NCBI GenBank assembly: GCA_947568835.1
Contig: OX387603.1
Location: forward strand, 15,524,651 to 15,588,650
From: Protonemura montana
Taxonomy: Eukaryota; Arthropoda; Insecta; Plecoptera; Nemouridae
Length of the DNA stretch: 64,000 nucleotides
Direction: 5' to 3'
Each line of letters opens with the position of its first letter. Position 1 is the first letter of the stretch. Positions 13,701 through 26,189 of this stretch are shown in pieces. The notes below the pieces were generated by a model. It was given only the letters and a program-made list of their open reading frames with translations, made no database searches and was not told the DNA's origin. The position numbers and the translations under genes were made by a program.

Positions 13701-15403
13701 CTAAATCAGACAAAGATCAGCGTATTGTAATATTTCCATACATTCTTTCATTTCAATATCTCCTGCCTGTCCAGCAACCTTCTACACTATTAGCATGTGT
13801 AGGGCACCATCACCAGCCGCCATTTTCCACAGAACAAGCAGATACAACAAATCAAATTGGCATTCTCAAGACATAGACCGCTCTTATTAATAAACTAACC
13901 AGTCGAGATTCAACAAAGAAAAAAAAACACACACCGCACACGTACACAAACACCAAGTGAATTTCATTGTTCATTTCAAAATAAATTCAATACGAAATAA
14001 ATTTATCGATCGATTCTTTAGAGACATTCGGTAGCCGCGCGATACAATCGGAGATGGAAAAAGTTCCTAGAAGAGCAGTCTCCTCGCCGGACGCAAGTCT
14101 CTCGGAGCACTAGCTTGTCGGCGACGTGGTTTTCTGCGATTGTAGACACCGAAGGAATCGCTAATGGGGTAGACGATGCAGGTCCAGATCTCTGTCCAGT
14201 GCAGCATCCTCTTAGCTGCAAAGTGATCTCTCTCAATGTGATACCAATGGACTTTTGATCGCTTATTTTTCTTGTAGTTGTGATTTTGCAACTGCCCAGA
14301 CAGGGGCCATTAGCAGTTGGCCGTCTGGTCAAAATTTTGAGGTATTCATTGAGCTAAAGACGTTGAAAGATCATGTCTTGGTCTCGTCGAAAAGATTGCT
14401 TTATTAGAGCGAATATTGAATAACGAACGTTCAACGAGTTCTGGTGGAGGTGCCGTTTTACAGACATATCTATAGAGATTATCTCAAAAGAGCAGTTGAG
14501 TGTTTTTAAGTAATAAGTAGCAATACAACTCCAGTCAAATCAAAACTACTTGCTGGAATCTAATATTTGCTACAATAAGGAGATGTCAAAAAGATGAGGC
14601 TATTGGTTTTTCTTGTAAAATATTCTATTGATAATTGATAAAATATTCAATTTGATGTTGATAAATATATTCTTGTTCAAGCGTTCTGTTCAAAAGTAGC
14701 ACCTTGGTAGGTTCTCGCAAACACGCTCAATTGTTTTAAGCAAACCTGCACCGCTTCTTTGCAATGTTTTAGGCACCATGACAATCGCAGATAATAAAGC
14801 AACATCGTGGAATGTGAAACGTGGCCCTGGTTGGTGAAATACCACCGCGACTCGTCGACATAATCAGGTCCAGCGATCAGAGATCATGCTAATTATCGCA
14901 GGTAACTGCAGTGAGTTATTAGAGATCTTCTGACAGACTCAAGCGTGATTATTCATAGAGCGGTGAAAATGATACGCATGTGAGATTCGTGTTGAAAACG
15001 TGATTGTATTCTGATGTGCGTGGCAGATTTGAAACTGGACTTGTGAGATTCTTGATTTTGGATTCGTTGCTCTATTCCTTGAGTTTGATACAAACGGAAG
15101 TTAGATCCAATAAAGTTCCTTGCCAACAAAGATCGGACTTGTTAGACTAGATCTAGCTCGGAGACAATCAACTTCTTAACGTACTTGAGGAGAAAGATGT
15201 AACATTTCGTTGAAGTGAATTCTAAAATGTGATATCGCTAAAAAAAAAATGTTTATAAACATCTATAAAGAAAGTTTTTGGTTTTTCTGGCATACAAACA
15301 CACGACCTTTAATCAGTGAACGATAAATTGATAATGTGTCGCCTCGGCCTCTTCCCCCTTGAGGGGAACCCTTATCCCACTCCGCGAAAACTAGAATATC
15401 TCT

Positions 15404-15479
15404 GCCCGGATAGCTCAGTTGGTAAAGCACCCGACCGGCAATTGGGCGGTCCCCGGTACGTAACCCGATTCGGTCGCAC
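15404..15479 (+). repeat. tRNA-derived SINE head (tRNA-Lys-like, degenerate)
   Basis: The sequence starts GCCCGGATAGCTCAGTTGG, a near-perfect tRNA acceptor and D-arm with an A-box-like promoter. An anticodon-like stem CCCGA/TTGGG follows. The T-arm is badly decayed: the expected GGTTCGAATCC is replaced by GGTACGTAACCCGATTC. It is therefore not a functional tRNA. The next 30-40 bp (to about 15520) have the look of SINE body sequence. It is inside the formin intron, opposite to the gene. Confidence 0.7.
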
Positions 15480-16987
15480 ATTTTGCCAGTCTAGCTCCCC
15501 TTTCAAGTATACGTCCATTAAAATCTAGACTGTGAACATTTTGGAATCCAAATATTTTCAATAAAAGATTAGAAAATTCAACTTCAAACTTCTAAATCAC
15601 TGAGAACAAGAACGCGAAATCACAATCAATAATCTAAGCGAAGCAAACACACGTCAAGAAAATGGCGCACGCATATCGTGTTTACGAGACGTACATCGAA
15701 GCAAGATGCCACATTGAATCATTTGCAGAAAGGAGGAAAATAGAAAAACTCGCGTCCCAGAATGAATGTGAAGCAGTTTTACCGGATCGGCCATGTTATT
15801 ATTAGCCCTGCATTATATATCGGGATGGCAATTAAAATGTTTTGCTAATTCATTATACCGGTCCGACGTATATACGTATGCTTTCGGAATACTGATCATT
15901 GCCGGTGACGTCACTTTTAAAACAGAAACCGACCAGAAACTAGTAATTGGTTTTATCAGTTTTGTCAGAATATTATTAGTTTATAGATACACCAATCATG
16001 AGACGCTGGTGCCTAATTGCAAGACAATCCTACGCAGTACAGTTAAAATTTTAATTAATTTTAGTTTTTGATTTTTTTTTTTAAATAAATCTTACGAATT
16101 TGGAGATAAGAATCGATCGATCACATTGCAAAAGGGAATTTAAATACATTTTTTATATTATTATTGTTATTATACTATTTTGTAAGGACCAGTCTGACGC
16201 TATAAACTTGCAAAGATACGTGCTAGGATTGGTTTAATTGAAGACAAGCATGAAGCTGGCATCAGATCAAACCGGAGACATTTTGCCAATCACACCCATA
16301 ATCCAATGACATTGACGTGTTTATATCTAATTATCATCTCTTCTGTGTCAGACAGATGGACAGAGATCTTGAGATCACACAGTGTCCAGACAGATCTCAG
16401 ACAGCATTATATCTACAAGGATCTAAAAGAGCCAAAAACAATTCTACTTACAAATTAAAAATAAAACTTTTACAGACGAAATCTTTTTAATTGGCAGTCT
16501 GGCTGACAGTTTTATACATCAAGCTAGGTGGTAAATAATCAAATTAAAGACACTGTATAACTAGTTTGATAGAAGATTTGTATCGATAACTTTTAAAAGT
16601 ATTTCAATGTTTTCGATTGAAAATCGATTATCACTCCATTCGATGTGCCAAATTTCTTTGAAAATTTGCTGGCAAAACACATTTGACCTGACGCAACAGT
16701 CTTGTCAGTGATGTAAGCAATTAACAACTAAAAAGTACAGTTTCAGATTTTTTTTCGATTTTTTTTTTGACCATGTCAATGTCAATGTTTTTTTATTTTT
16801 ATTTTTTTTTTATTTAGGGCAAATAGGTTTCAAAACTGTGATAAATATCCCAAAATAAAATAATTTTATATCCATGGTATTGCTTGATGTGCTTTTTCCA
16901 AAAATAAGCAAAATTGAGAAGTGTACTCAAATTTATGATGGTTTTTAGACTCATGTCTACTTGATTTATCCTTAGCACTAGTTTTAA

Positions 16988-17080
16988 GAAAAACTATTTG
17001 AAATGGGTTTTGAATGCTAAGTAAAGGACAAGTAAGGCGTGAGGCTAAGTAAAGGGAAAACCCATTCCAAATAGTTTTTC
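16988..17080. repeat. Inverted repeat with 24-bp arms
   Basis: 16988-17011 (GAAAAACTATTTGAAATGGG then TTTT) pairs with 17057-17080 with one mismatch. The 45-nt loop contains two direct copies of GCTAAGTAAAGG. This looks like a small foldback or miniature element; no target-site duplication was recognised. Confidence 0.6.
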
Positions 17081-19003
17081 TGTGCTCAAATTTAGTTGCT
17101 TATGGCCAATTCAGATAAAATATTCGTATCGAAGTCATACACCTATAGAAGATTTTATACCACAGTAGACTAAGGTAATTGAAAAAAACCGATTGAACTT
17201 TCATAAAAGCACATGAACAATTCAAAACAGGTTAAAAAAAACTACGAAAATGTTCACCGTTAACGCTTCTCAAATATTAAGCCAGTTAGATGTGATGTGA
17301 TAAAATCGATATTCACAATCGAATACGATTTCGAATAGCCGCGACTCCATCCCACACAATTTGATCAAACCTGAATCAGTCGACCGTGTGCCTGAGGGTC
17401 ACGACTGAATCTTTGGTCGCCGGGCTCAAGAGACATTGAACTGCTAATTTGATTGATTATCACGGCGGGAAACAATTGGATATTGATTAGTAATGATCAA
17501 GACTAATCAAAATGGTACAGTAATAAAACGCCGTAGAACTTTTTTACGGATTGCAAACCTTGACGCCGACCTATTGCAATAGCATTATGCCAAGATGAAT
17601 TACGAAATGGCACCATTCTCGGTAAATGAATGAACTATGGCTAAGGAGGAAATATTTAAAATTTCAAACTGATAACATAAATCACCAAGGGTTCTGGCAA
17701 ATCAGTTTGCAAGAATATAATTATAGTATAATTTCTGTAGCAATTGGCACAGAACTTTTATCTGCATGTTAAATCGCAAATGCATATTTTAAATTCAATT
17801 ACCGACAGTAGCAAGTTGACTTAGCAACTCAATATACTCAAATTTGTCAAAGAAAGTTATTTTCGCTGCCATCTTTGAAAAAAACAACAAGCATGTAAGG
17901 TTCAATGATAAATTCAACATTTGGTAGCCATGGAGATGCTAAGATCGTCTGACATAGCTTCTAAAATCAGCTCTTTTATCTTATCGCGGATATAAAAGCA
18001 AAAATATATTTTTTTGCAAGTCATATCGCTAATTAGGAGTCGTTAAATTAGTTAATTTCCCCTTATCTAACTGATAATAACATGTAAACAGAGATAACAA
18101 ACTACAGGAGCCACTAATAAGGCTGTGATGTTTATTCAAACATTTGGCAAATAATAACCGAAAATCGTGCGAACTCAATCACCATGTACCACCATCCGGG
18201 TATCACATTGTGGTTCAATCCTTCTTGTACGAATTAAAATCTCTCCGACCAAAAGTAGAACAAGGAGTTGAACTTTAGGGCGCAGGTGGTTTTAAATTTG
18301 AATGGATTTACTGGAAGATAAGAGAGGTAGCAGCCAATAGCATGTTCTTGATGCGAGGAAGCTGGCATTTATTTATGATAATCGATGGTAAATGCTGGTC
18401 GCTTTGCATGAAGGATGAGCATAGGTCAAAAGGTAAGAATAGAGAAAATATTTCCTCTGTATTTATGGTGATGTCTTCATGATAAGCGTACATTCTAATA
18501 GCAGTTTTGAATGGACGCAACATCAATGAAGGCACGGATATTTAGTTGTGGTCGGTGCTTAATACGTGATATGTCTTTATGACAAGCTTTATGTGAAATG
18601 AAGCTAAATTATTAATTTCATTAAACGCATTTCGTAACTTCATGAGGTGTGAAAGTTGAAAGGCATGTTTATTTTTGGGTCGAATTGACAACAATTAGTT
18701 TCATACAAGTTTTTTTGAAAAATTATTATCATTGTGATGAAAGTAAATGAATATCAGGACATTAAACGAACATTAAACAAAACATGTTGTACCGCAAAAC
18801 TGTAATAAATCAATTCTAAGTAGTAAGATAATGTATGCAAATGCTACTGGGCCAGTGTGACGTTCTCAATTTTGATAGTAGGTATACCTTGCATTTTAAG
18901 TATAAACTCTAAAAACAACTTGACCTAAGCCATCGTCTTCCCACGAGACCATTACATGAGGTTGCTGTAATAGCATTTCTCAAGCAAAGATAAAATGCAA
19001 TAA

Positions 19004-19022
19004 CCCCCCCCCCCCCCCCCCC
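19004..19022. repeat. Poly-C tract (19 C)
   Basis: An uninterrupted run of 19 cytosines, the same length as the tract at 2276. Both lie on the same strand. Confidence 0.9.
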
Positions 19023-19189
19023 AGCCGGTCATAACACCCCGAAACAAGAAAATGAACGGGAAATCAAATGTCCAAGAAAATAAACCAAGACTGAAGCCAG
19101 AAAGGTGAACCAAGTCAACTTCAAAGCAATTGCCCCCTCGGCAAGCTCAATCCATATTACACCTCCTCACCGGTCAGCTGACTTTGGCG

Positions 19190-19420
19190 GCATCGCCGGA
19201 ATTCACGTCGGCGTCTGGGGTCAGCTCGCTTCGCTCACGCACACGCACTCACGCGTTCATATCCACGCACGTTACGCACATCCTGGTTGCCATCAAGGTA
19301 TGGTTGGGCGAGAGAGCTGTACAAGCCTACATCACCCGATACGTCGCGCTGCCCGCTGCGCGTGGCTGCGCGTGGCTGCGCCGTGCCTGCGCCGTGCTTG
19401 TCTTCGCTTCTACAAATCGC
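19190..19420. other. CpG-dense patch with short GC repeats
   Basis: A local GC- and CpG-rich block in otherwise AT-rich intron. It includes CTGCGCGTGG twice (19356-19375) and CTGCGCCGTGC twice (19376-19397). Two overlapping plus-strand frames are open here only because the base composition disfavours stops. It could be an unmethylated promoter-like island or a fast-evolving GC-rich insert. No splice signal or protein similarity was seen. Confidence 0.4.
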
Positions 19421-19660
19421 ATTTCCGATCTCGAACTTATCACTTGTGTGACAATTTCTTCACTAGACTTATTAGGAAGCCGCCATTGTTGTTGCCAATT
19501 GGAAGTGATCAGGAGAAATCCTCTTTGCCATAATTGCTGTCAGCTGAATACTGATTTAAATATTTGGTATCACTGGTACGCCGACATAGTATGGCACAGC
19601 TTTAATTAAACTCCAAGACTTGATACTAAGTTCTTGAAACCTCCGCGGTCAATAATTCTG

Positions 19661-19760
19661 AACGGGTTGGCGTGTTGGAAACAATGGTTCTTATTCGATC
19701 ACAAGTTCAGCAACACTGTAGCGAAGCAATGGCACGGATGGGTGACCAATCTATTTACTG
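19661..19760 (+). repeat. 5S rRNA-derived SINE, truncated copy
   Basis: This copy begins AACGGGTTGGCGTGTTGG. It has 5S-like blocks CGATCACAAGTTCAGCAAC (5S: CGATCACCGAAGTTAAGCAAC) and GGATGGGTGACC near the end of the 5S unit. The internal-promoter region is recognisable but mutated. The body beyond about 19760 is not preserved. It is the same family as the copies at 34188 and 38407. Confidence 0.75.
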
Positions 19761-22588
19761 GCCAATCAAATTCTCAACAGCGGTTGGATTGATTTGAAGT
19801 AAGCCCTGTAATCATAACTAGCAGGATAATTGTTTGAAAATCATGAATTCAGTAGTTCAGTATTTTGAATGGAGATTTGTGTTCCTTGACCAGTTTAACA
19901 GTTCCACAGCGCCCCTCCCCCTCCGCATTTCTTCATAAATGTTAAAAGGTAAGAAAAATATGATACCACATCCTTTGCTTTATGAAGACCACTTTGAATG
20001 AACTAGACGTAGAAGACCAATGAGAAAGAACGAGCTTCCATTTGAAATGCACATTTCGATTGGACGTTTCGGCTATCATGAAAATCAGTACTGAAACGCT
20101 GTTTATGTCTGTACATTTGAAAATAATTGGGCTCTCGTTAATTAAATCTGTCTGAAACATGAACATAATTTGTACTTGTCATTTTTGAGTTGCAACGGAG
20201 AGTGCATAATGAGACAAGTCATAAGAAGAACACTTTTACGGAGATGCATTTAGATGAAATGCCAAAAAAGGTCTGAGGACAGACATGTAATAAAAACGTC
20301 CTGATTTGTCAATAAAAAGCAGGCCACATCGAATCCCTCTACGAAACTAAATAAAAGCCACTTCATTTGAAAAACGCATCGAAGTATGGTCTACGATTGA
20401 CACAATTATCATTTGCAACGCCGGATTGAAAAACTAGACGTGCACGAATTCTGTCAGCGTTACACGAGAGAACAGCGCCGTAAAATGAGTTTACTTAGCA
20501 AACAAATACATGCCCATAATAATCGCTGCCGTTCTCTGCTATGATTCATTTTGCATATTGATTCGAGCACTAGATGCATTACCTTGTTCGTAACAGCGTT
20601 GGAATCGAAAAATGCAGGCAAAACTAAACTGGATTTGAATTTCAATTCATATTGCATGGAATATAATGCATCTCTCCTCATTATTTTGTAATCATTAATT
20701 TCAATAACACGGTGTGGCATCATGAAACCGAAAAAAATATTTAAGGATGCATCATACATGCACCTTGTTCAGCTAAATTTAGCAGCAAGGAAAAAAAGTA
20801 AAAAAATCACATGTGCTCTCTTTCCTTTTGCATTGCAATCTAAATATCTCAGCATCATTAAAACAATCTTTGATTCACGCCAAGATGGCCAGGCAAAAGA
20901 GCAAGACAAAGGATTTGTTTTAAATACTTGTGCAGCATCTCTTGGTGTACACTCTCCGGTTCCCGGCGGGCTTTCAAGGCACCTTTTAGCGGTTGATTGC
21001 TACCGTCCAACACCATGGCCGGCGTCTAGCCTGCTAGTTAGCTTTTTGCACCGTGTTATTAGCAACAGAGGGCTGTTTGAGTTGTGCCTTGCAAGGCAGT
21101 GAAGATTTATGCAGAATAATATCAGAGATTAGACGGAGTTTAACACCGGCTTGCGTTTTGACCAGTGGTGGACGTATCTGTAGCATTGCAGTGGCGTACT
21201 GACAGGCTATAATAGAATCAAGACTAGATTTTCGTATGCCAATAGTCGATGCATGTGGAGATTTACTTGGTTTTGCAATAAACACAGATAAAACAAAATA
21301 ATTTTAGCTATTATTAGCTTTTTAAGGGCTGCTATTATCTCATATGAAAGTATTCAAAGTAATAATTAGGTAACATAAACAAATTCTAAATGTCTTTCTT
21401 GAGGATGAGCTGAAATGTTTCTCAATCATCAAGGCTGTTAACGAAGATGATAGTCTTTAATGGTCCGGAAATGTTGCAAAATATATCTTTTTTCCTCCGC
21501 AAATCTTTTTTAGTGTAACTTGACGTAATCCTTAGAATGATCTCAACAAAATACTAACCAAAACGCCTCCGTACGAATTTCCTTCTCTGCGTGGTTTCTA
21601 ATTAAGGAGGCTTCCACATGCCTACACATACCATAATTAATAAACTGCACAGCGAATTTGTAAACACTGCAGATTTCATGCTTGTTGACCAAGTTCTACG
21701 CAAAAAAAAAAACGCGCGCGAAAATCTACCTTCTTTTTCTCCACCTAATTAATGGTCTTTGTTCATCATTTACAGAAATAAGAATGAGCGCGGTTGTCTT
21801 GAGGTTTGTCTTGTGGTGGCTTTGAGCATCTAATCCATCAAGTCTACGGGTAGCCTCTGTCCATGTCATCCACCCACGCACGCAGAATCATTCACTCTGG
21901 ATCACCCACGCACTAGCGCATACGCATTCTCGTGCGTGTTGTGTCCGTGACTTTGCTCTTCAGTTAGCCAGTCCAAATGTTGTGATGTGATCATTTCACG
22001 GGTGCATTACCTATAACTTGGCATGACATCATCTCAGATTAAGAGAATAGACTCTTCGTTCGGGTGGAGTAGGTGAGTCCATGGATATGAATGCCATTGA
22101 CAGTTGGACACATAGTGCCCATGAACAGAATCAAGGGTATTCCTAAACCCTGTACGTATCCTTGCAGACCACAATTAAGGAAGTCTCCTTAGTTAGTAAA
22201 TGTTCCGGGATAACAAAGAGGAATCAGCACTGAAAATATGATAAATAATCCAATTACAATAACTAAATCAGAAAATCTCTGTGAATACACTGTAGTAACA
22301 ATATGATACGTTTGGTGGTCAAGAAGACATTTAATTAATCTTTTTCAGTTATCGATCCCCACTTCTGTCCATTTGCCAACTGGGTCCAGACAATGGGATT
22401 ATTTCTTTCCGAACGCCCGCACCGACGAATATTCTATAGAAGCAGCCCAAAAAAGTCAATTTTGTGTATACGTAGATTAAATACAAGGAAGCTGATAAAC
22501 AAGTGTATTCTAAGAAGTAAGCGGTAAGTTAGGGAAAATGTCTCAAGCCGTATTCTTTAGAAAATATCTTTTGGGGTGTGTGATTTGG

Positions 22589-22624
22589 GTACAAAACGTA
22601 CAAAACGTACAAAACGTACAAAAC
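22589..22624. repeat. 9-bp tandem repeat (GTACAAAAC x4)
   Basis: Four perfect head-to-tail copies of GTACAAAAC. They lie about 30 bp inside the formin intron, beside the donor site of the exon at 22659. Confidence 0.9.
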
Positions 22625-22658
22625 CCAGATATAAAAACCCTGGATGAGAAAAACTTAC

Positions 22659-22841
22659 CGGCGGCGAGTTTACCGATGTACTCGGTGTTGTCGACTATGT
22701 AGTCGAGCCCAATGCGGGAGTCCATGGCCGTGCGCCGCCGGCAGCGCGCATGCGCCCACCTAGACGCCGCTGCCGGGACGACGCCGACGCCGCCGACGCC
22801 TCGGTGAGGGGGAGGACGCCGGGCGTCAAGCTGCCTCCGCA
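22659..22841 (-). CDS. INF2: INF2-class formin, first visible FH3 exon with unusual 5' part
   Basis: The reliable part is 22659-22725, read MDSRIGLDYIVDNTEYIGKLAA plus one base. It matches the FH3 stretch R-x-x-M-(N/D)SR-x-G-(I/L)-(E/D)YI of INF2-type formins. It joins in phase to the exon at 8619-8734 through donor GTAAGT. The 5' boundary is less sure. A good acceptor (GTATTGCAG) at 22842 would give 38 more codons, rich in Arg, Pro, Gly and Ala, that do not resemble the FH3 sequence expected before this Met. The ATG at 22725 has a strong start context (GGCCATGG), so it could begin a shortened isoform, although this Met is also an internal conserved residue of the family. Exons for the earlier GTPase-binding-like part were not found upstream. 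Confidence 0.78.
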
Positions 22842-23221
22842 CTGCAATACGGGGTACAATTGGATTAGATACGTTTGTCAAAGGGACGGTACGGTCAGAA
22901 ATCCAGTACGTGAACCAGAGAGGTGTTGCTTAACTTTCAGTTAAGACTTATGTGTCAAGAGTCATTCAAATTCTGCAATGATTAAGTGAAAAAAAACACT
23001 GGGCTAGCCGCCTGTCTCAAAGGGACGGTGTGATGTTCACCTATTTAAATTCGTCAATTTTAGTAATTTTACATGAGCACAATTATTTATTTACATTTAT
23101 TTATAAATTTATTTTCCATTGCACATTCATGATAATACAATTTAAATGGTAAAAGCATTTCCACCACGGTTTTAAGAATAAAACTAGAGTTTTGGAAACT
23201 GTCAGGTTTATAAAATACAAA

Positions 23222-23680
23222 TCACAATAAACAACTCCGGCCTTCATTACTTGTACTGTTTATTTTCTTTAGATATTCTTTGACGCTATAGAATGCGTGG
23301 TTTAGTAGGTAGTTATTTATTTTGCTTTTATACGAGTCCCTGCTTATATCAAGTATTTTGAGGTAGGTCGGGAGACCGTTATAGATATGGGTTCCAATTT
23401 TAGAGGGGTCTATAGCAGTCACTGAGAGGCGGCTCGCAAAATGATGCAAGTCTTCACGGGATCTTGTGTTCTTCTCGTGAATGTACTGTTTTTCGAGAAG
23501 TATTTTGGGTTGTCTTTTAAGAAGAGCAGCTCATTCAGCAGGTTCAGGCATGGTAATTGGTATTGTTAGGATCTGTTTTGTCAAGAATATTTTTTACATG
23601 ATACCTTTCTTCCCACTTCTTGTATAATACGTAGTGCTCATGTCAAAGAGAATCCCGAACTTTGCTTGGAATTGGGAGCT
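23222..23680 (-). pseudogene. Non-LTR retrotransposon relic (end of reverse transcriptase ORF)
   Basis: The minus-strand frames recover the C-terminal end of a non-LTR reverse transcriptase. Around 23630-23560 the reading includes ALRIIQEVG, SCKKYS and LPCLNLLNELLFLK. After a frame change it reads LLEKQYIHEKNTRSREDLHH, then GTHIYNGLPTYLKILDISRD and NHAFYSVKEYL. The pattern of His/Asn-rich HEKNTRSR, then G-x-x-IYN-x-LP and FYSV-x-EYL, is typical of the region after the RT thumb in arthropod non-LTR elements. At least one frameshift and several stops separate the pieces, so it is dead. No poly-A tail, target duplication or upstream RT core (the catalytic YADD box) was found; it is probably 5'-truncated. 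Confidence 0.7.
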
Positions 23681-26189
23681 GGGCTAACTTACCACCCGAG
23701 GACAGAGTAATGTTATGATAGTTTCACGATGTCAGTCGTCCCAAGAGTCCTCCAGTCATAGCGATAGGGAAGTAGGGAAATAGGGAAACATTAATTATAA
23801 AAATATGGAAGTTCAGTTGGACGAATGAGGCAGATTTTGGGGCAAAGAGATCCCAGAGGCTTTCCGTGTCTATCTTATGAGAGGAAACAAATATATTCGC
23901 TCCAAATTTGAGTGGAAACCAAGAACTTTCGTTCCCCATGAAGGAGATCACGAGTAGTATGATGGCTACACATCAAATAGGAATCTACACTAAATCGATG
24001 TTAATTAACTCCTCCCATATAAACATCAGAGAAGTATCAGGAAAACAGCAACCTTTTTTGGCCCTATGGTACCTCATCGCGGTAGTCCGTGGTGGTTGAG
24101 ATTACGACAAACATTTCACGTCCGGAATTTCACGTGACATTCCTAGTCCATGTCGATGTCGATGTCAAAAAGAAAGCACGCGAGTCGGCATTCACCGCCT
24201 TACAAAAAGCATCGAGTTAGCGCTGCTTTTTGAAATCAAGTCCGCGAAAAGTTGTTCGGGCTTTTTGTGTACAACGTATCATCAGATCGTGTCTAGACGA
24301 GACCTAGAAGTTTAAATTAAATGTCGCATCGAATTGAATAAAAGAGTATTCATTAATATACGGTTTTTGCTTGCCGTCAACCTGCCATCAGCGATGACGA
24401 CTGCGGGAGATTGATATACATTGCAGAATGCCATACATATCCATTTCCCAATTTCAAAAACCTATCATAGAACGCTGTTTGAAATGTATTATCTCGTGGT
24501 GAATGAAACGAAATTATAATGTAGCGAAATAATAATACGCTTGTCAGTTGATTTGGATAATAGCATCCGATTATTCACGTCGTTCCATTTCTTAGCTCGT
24601 GGCAGGTACGCCATATTTTTTTGATACAAATTTTTAATCTTTGCAGTTGCGCGCGCCAAATTTGGCGGAATTCAATTATGGCGGTAGGTTCGGCACAGGT
24701 GGAGGGCGTTGCGGGTAAAAAGAGGATCGAACTTGGGGTCGAATGAGCTGCGAGATCGACTTTGAGTCCGGATTCCGGCTTGAATCTGTCCCACAGTGCT
24801 ACCGATGCAGCTTCTGCATTCGATACCTTTACAATATCCTGTTTATTGATAAATTATCTAACCACAAAAAGCAAAATTTCATGCTACATTTACCCATAAA
24901 GTAAATAGTGAAGTCAGCCGTAGATTATTTTATTATTAGGAACACTACTCTCAAAAATTGATGCCCAAAAGAAGACTCAAACGCCGATCTCCACCTATAG
25001 CGGGTATTGCTCTAACCCGTTGAGGTACTTGGAAACACAATTCTTTAGCGACAGATTCTTTTAGTGCTGAAGACAATGCGACAGTTTAATTGTTTGAAAG
25101 CGGATTGATCGCTGGCCACGGGGAATGTCACCACGGCCAGAAAATTGTCAGAGGACCATCAACGATCATCGTGGTTTACATCAAACAAAACATCCAGCGC
25201 TGAATTCTGATCCAGGAGACAGAAAATCACTATGTGTGGCTGGGCCGTACATTCCTATAAAGTCTTTGTTTGCCCCCCAAATGAACCAACATGGAACGAA
25301 AAGGGAACGAAAATGACAACATTTTTCATCGCAGCCATTTATTTTCTTGCGAAAACGCTGATAAGTTCCGGAAACAACCGTATTCTAAAGTAAACATTAC
25401 TAAAAACAAGCAGTAGTGTTTCATATCGCAATTTTCATAAAACCTAACTTAAATGTTTAAACTGTTAATTTGTTTTCTGGTAAACACTGCTCAATCGATA
25501 CCTTAAACGTATTACATCCAAGATGCTGGGAATGCCGAAAAACGCTGTGTTCTCAGCTTGATACGATGCGTGCGCATGTGGGTAGACGAAGCCGCGTGTC
25601 AGCGCCGCGGTTCGGAGACATGAATGCGCGATCAGGACACTGCTTGAGCGCTTAGCGCCAGGTTTTGGGTTGGGCTTGAACTAAGTGGATCTCCCATATC
25701 GTCATTCAGATTCCTGGCATTAACCGTGTTTCATTTTCAGCTATGCCGTTGAGTACATTGTACCTGATAATTACGTACCTGCACATGCAAATTTCTTGGA
25801 ATACCTATATAGTGCAAAATTGAATCATCATTAGCAGATGGCAATATCATGTGGAAAGATTGGCAATAGCAACAAAAACGTGGTTCGACCAAACACATTT
25901 AAAGATGTCTGTTTGGTCTTAAGTCGTCAATTTGGTCATAGCTGTAAAGATAAGATTATACCCATTACCATTATAAGATTTAACTCTGATGGAATAAAAA
26001 TGTTGGTAACTGAATCCAACATATGACTTTATTAAACAAACCTCCACACAAAATCGTGTAATTTTCTACTCCCTTCATGGATAAAATGCTCACCGAAGTT
26101 TTAAGCAACATAACTTTGATTCAGGGGTTGGGTGGGTCATCACAGTTAACTCGACGTGTGAAGATGTTCCCGGAGTGACAGTAAAAAAG

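Larger units (their letters stand above)
8735..22658 (-). other. Large formin intron (13.9 kb)
   Basis: This minus-strand intron runs from donor GTAAGT (22653-22658) to acceptor TTTTGCAG (8735-8742). It is AT-rich and contains a tRNA-derived SINE (15404), a 5S-derived SINE fragment (19661), an inverted repeat (16988-17080), a poly-C run (19004), a CpG-dense patch (about 19190-19420) and a 9-bp tandem repeat next to the donor (22589). No further exon was recognised. Such a long intron in the regulatory half of a formin gene could hold alternative promoters, but none was identified. Confidence 0.75.

Noticed and set aside
15404-15479. Functional tRNA gene
   Set aside because: Good acceptor and D-arm, but the T-arm and anticodon loop are decayed; better read as a SINE head.
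19105-19609. Two overlapping plus-strand frames of 142 and 159 codons
   Set aside because: They overlap in different frames over a GC-rich patch; His/Arg/Ala-rich readings without family resemblance.
20722-21102. 126-codon plus-strand frame
   Set aside because: No recognisable domain, no splice or start support; composition like the surrounding noncoding DNA.
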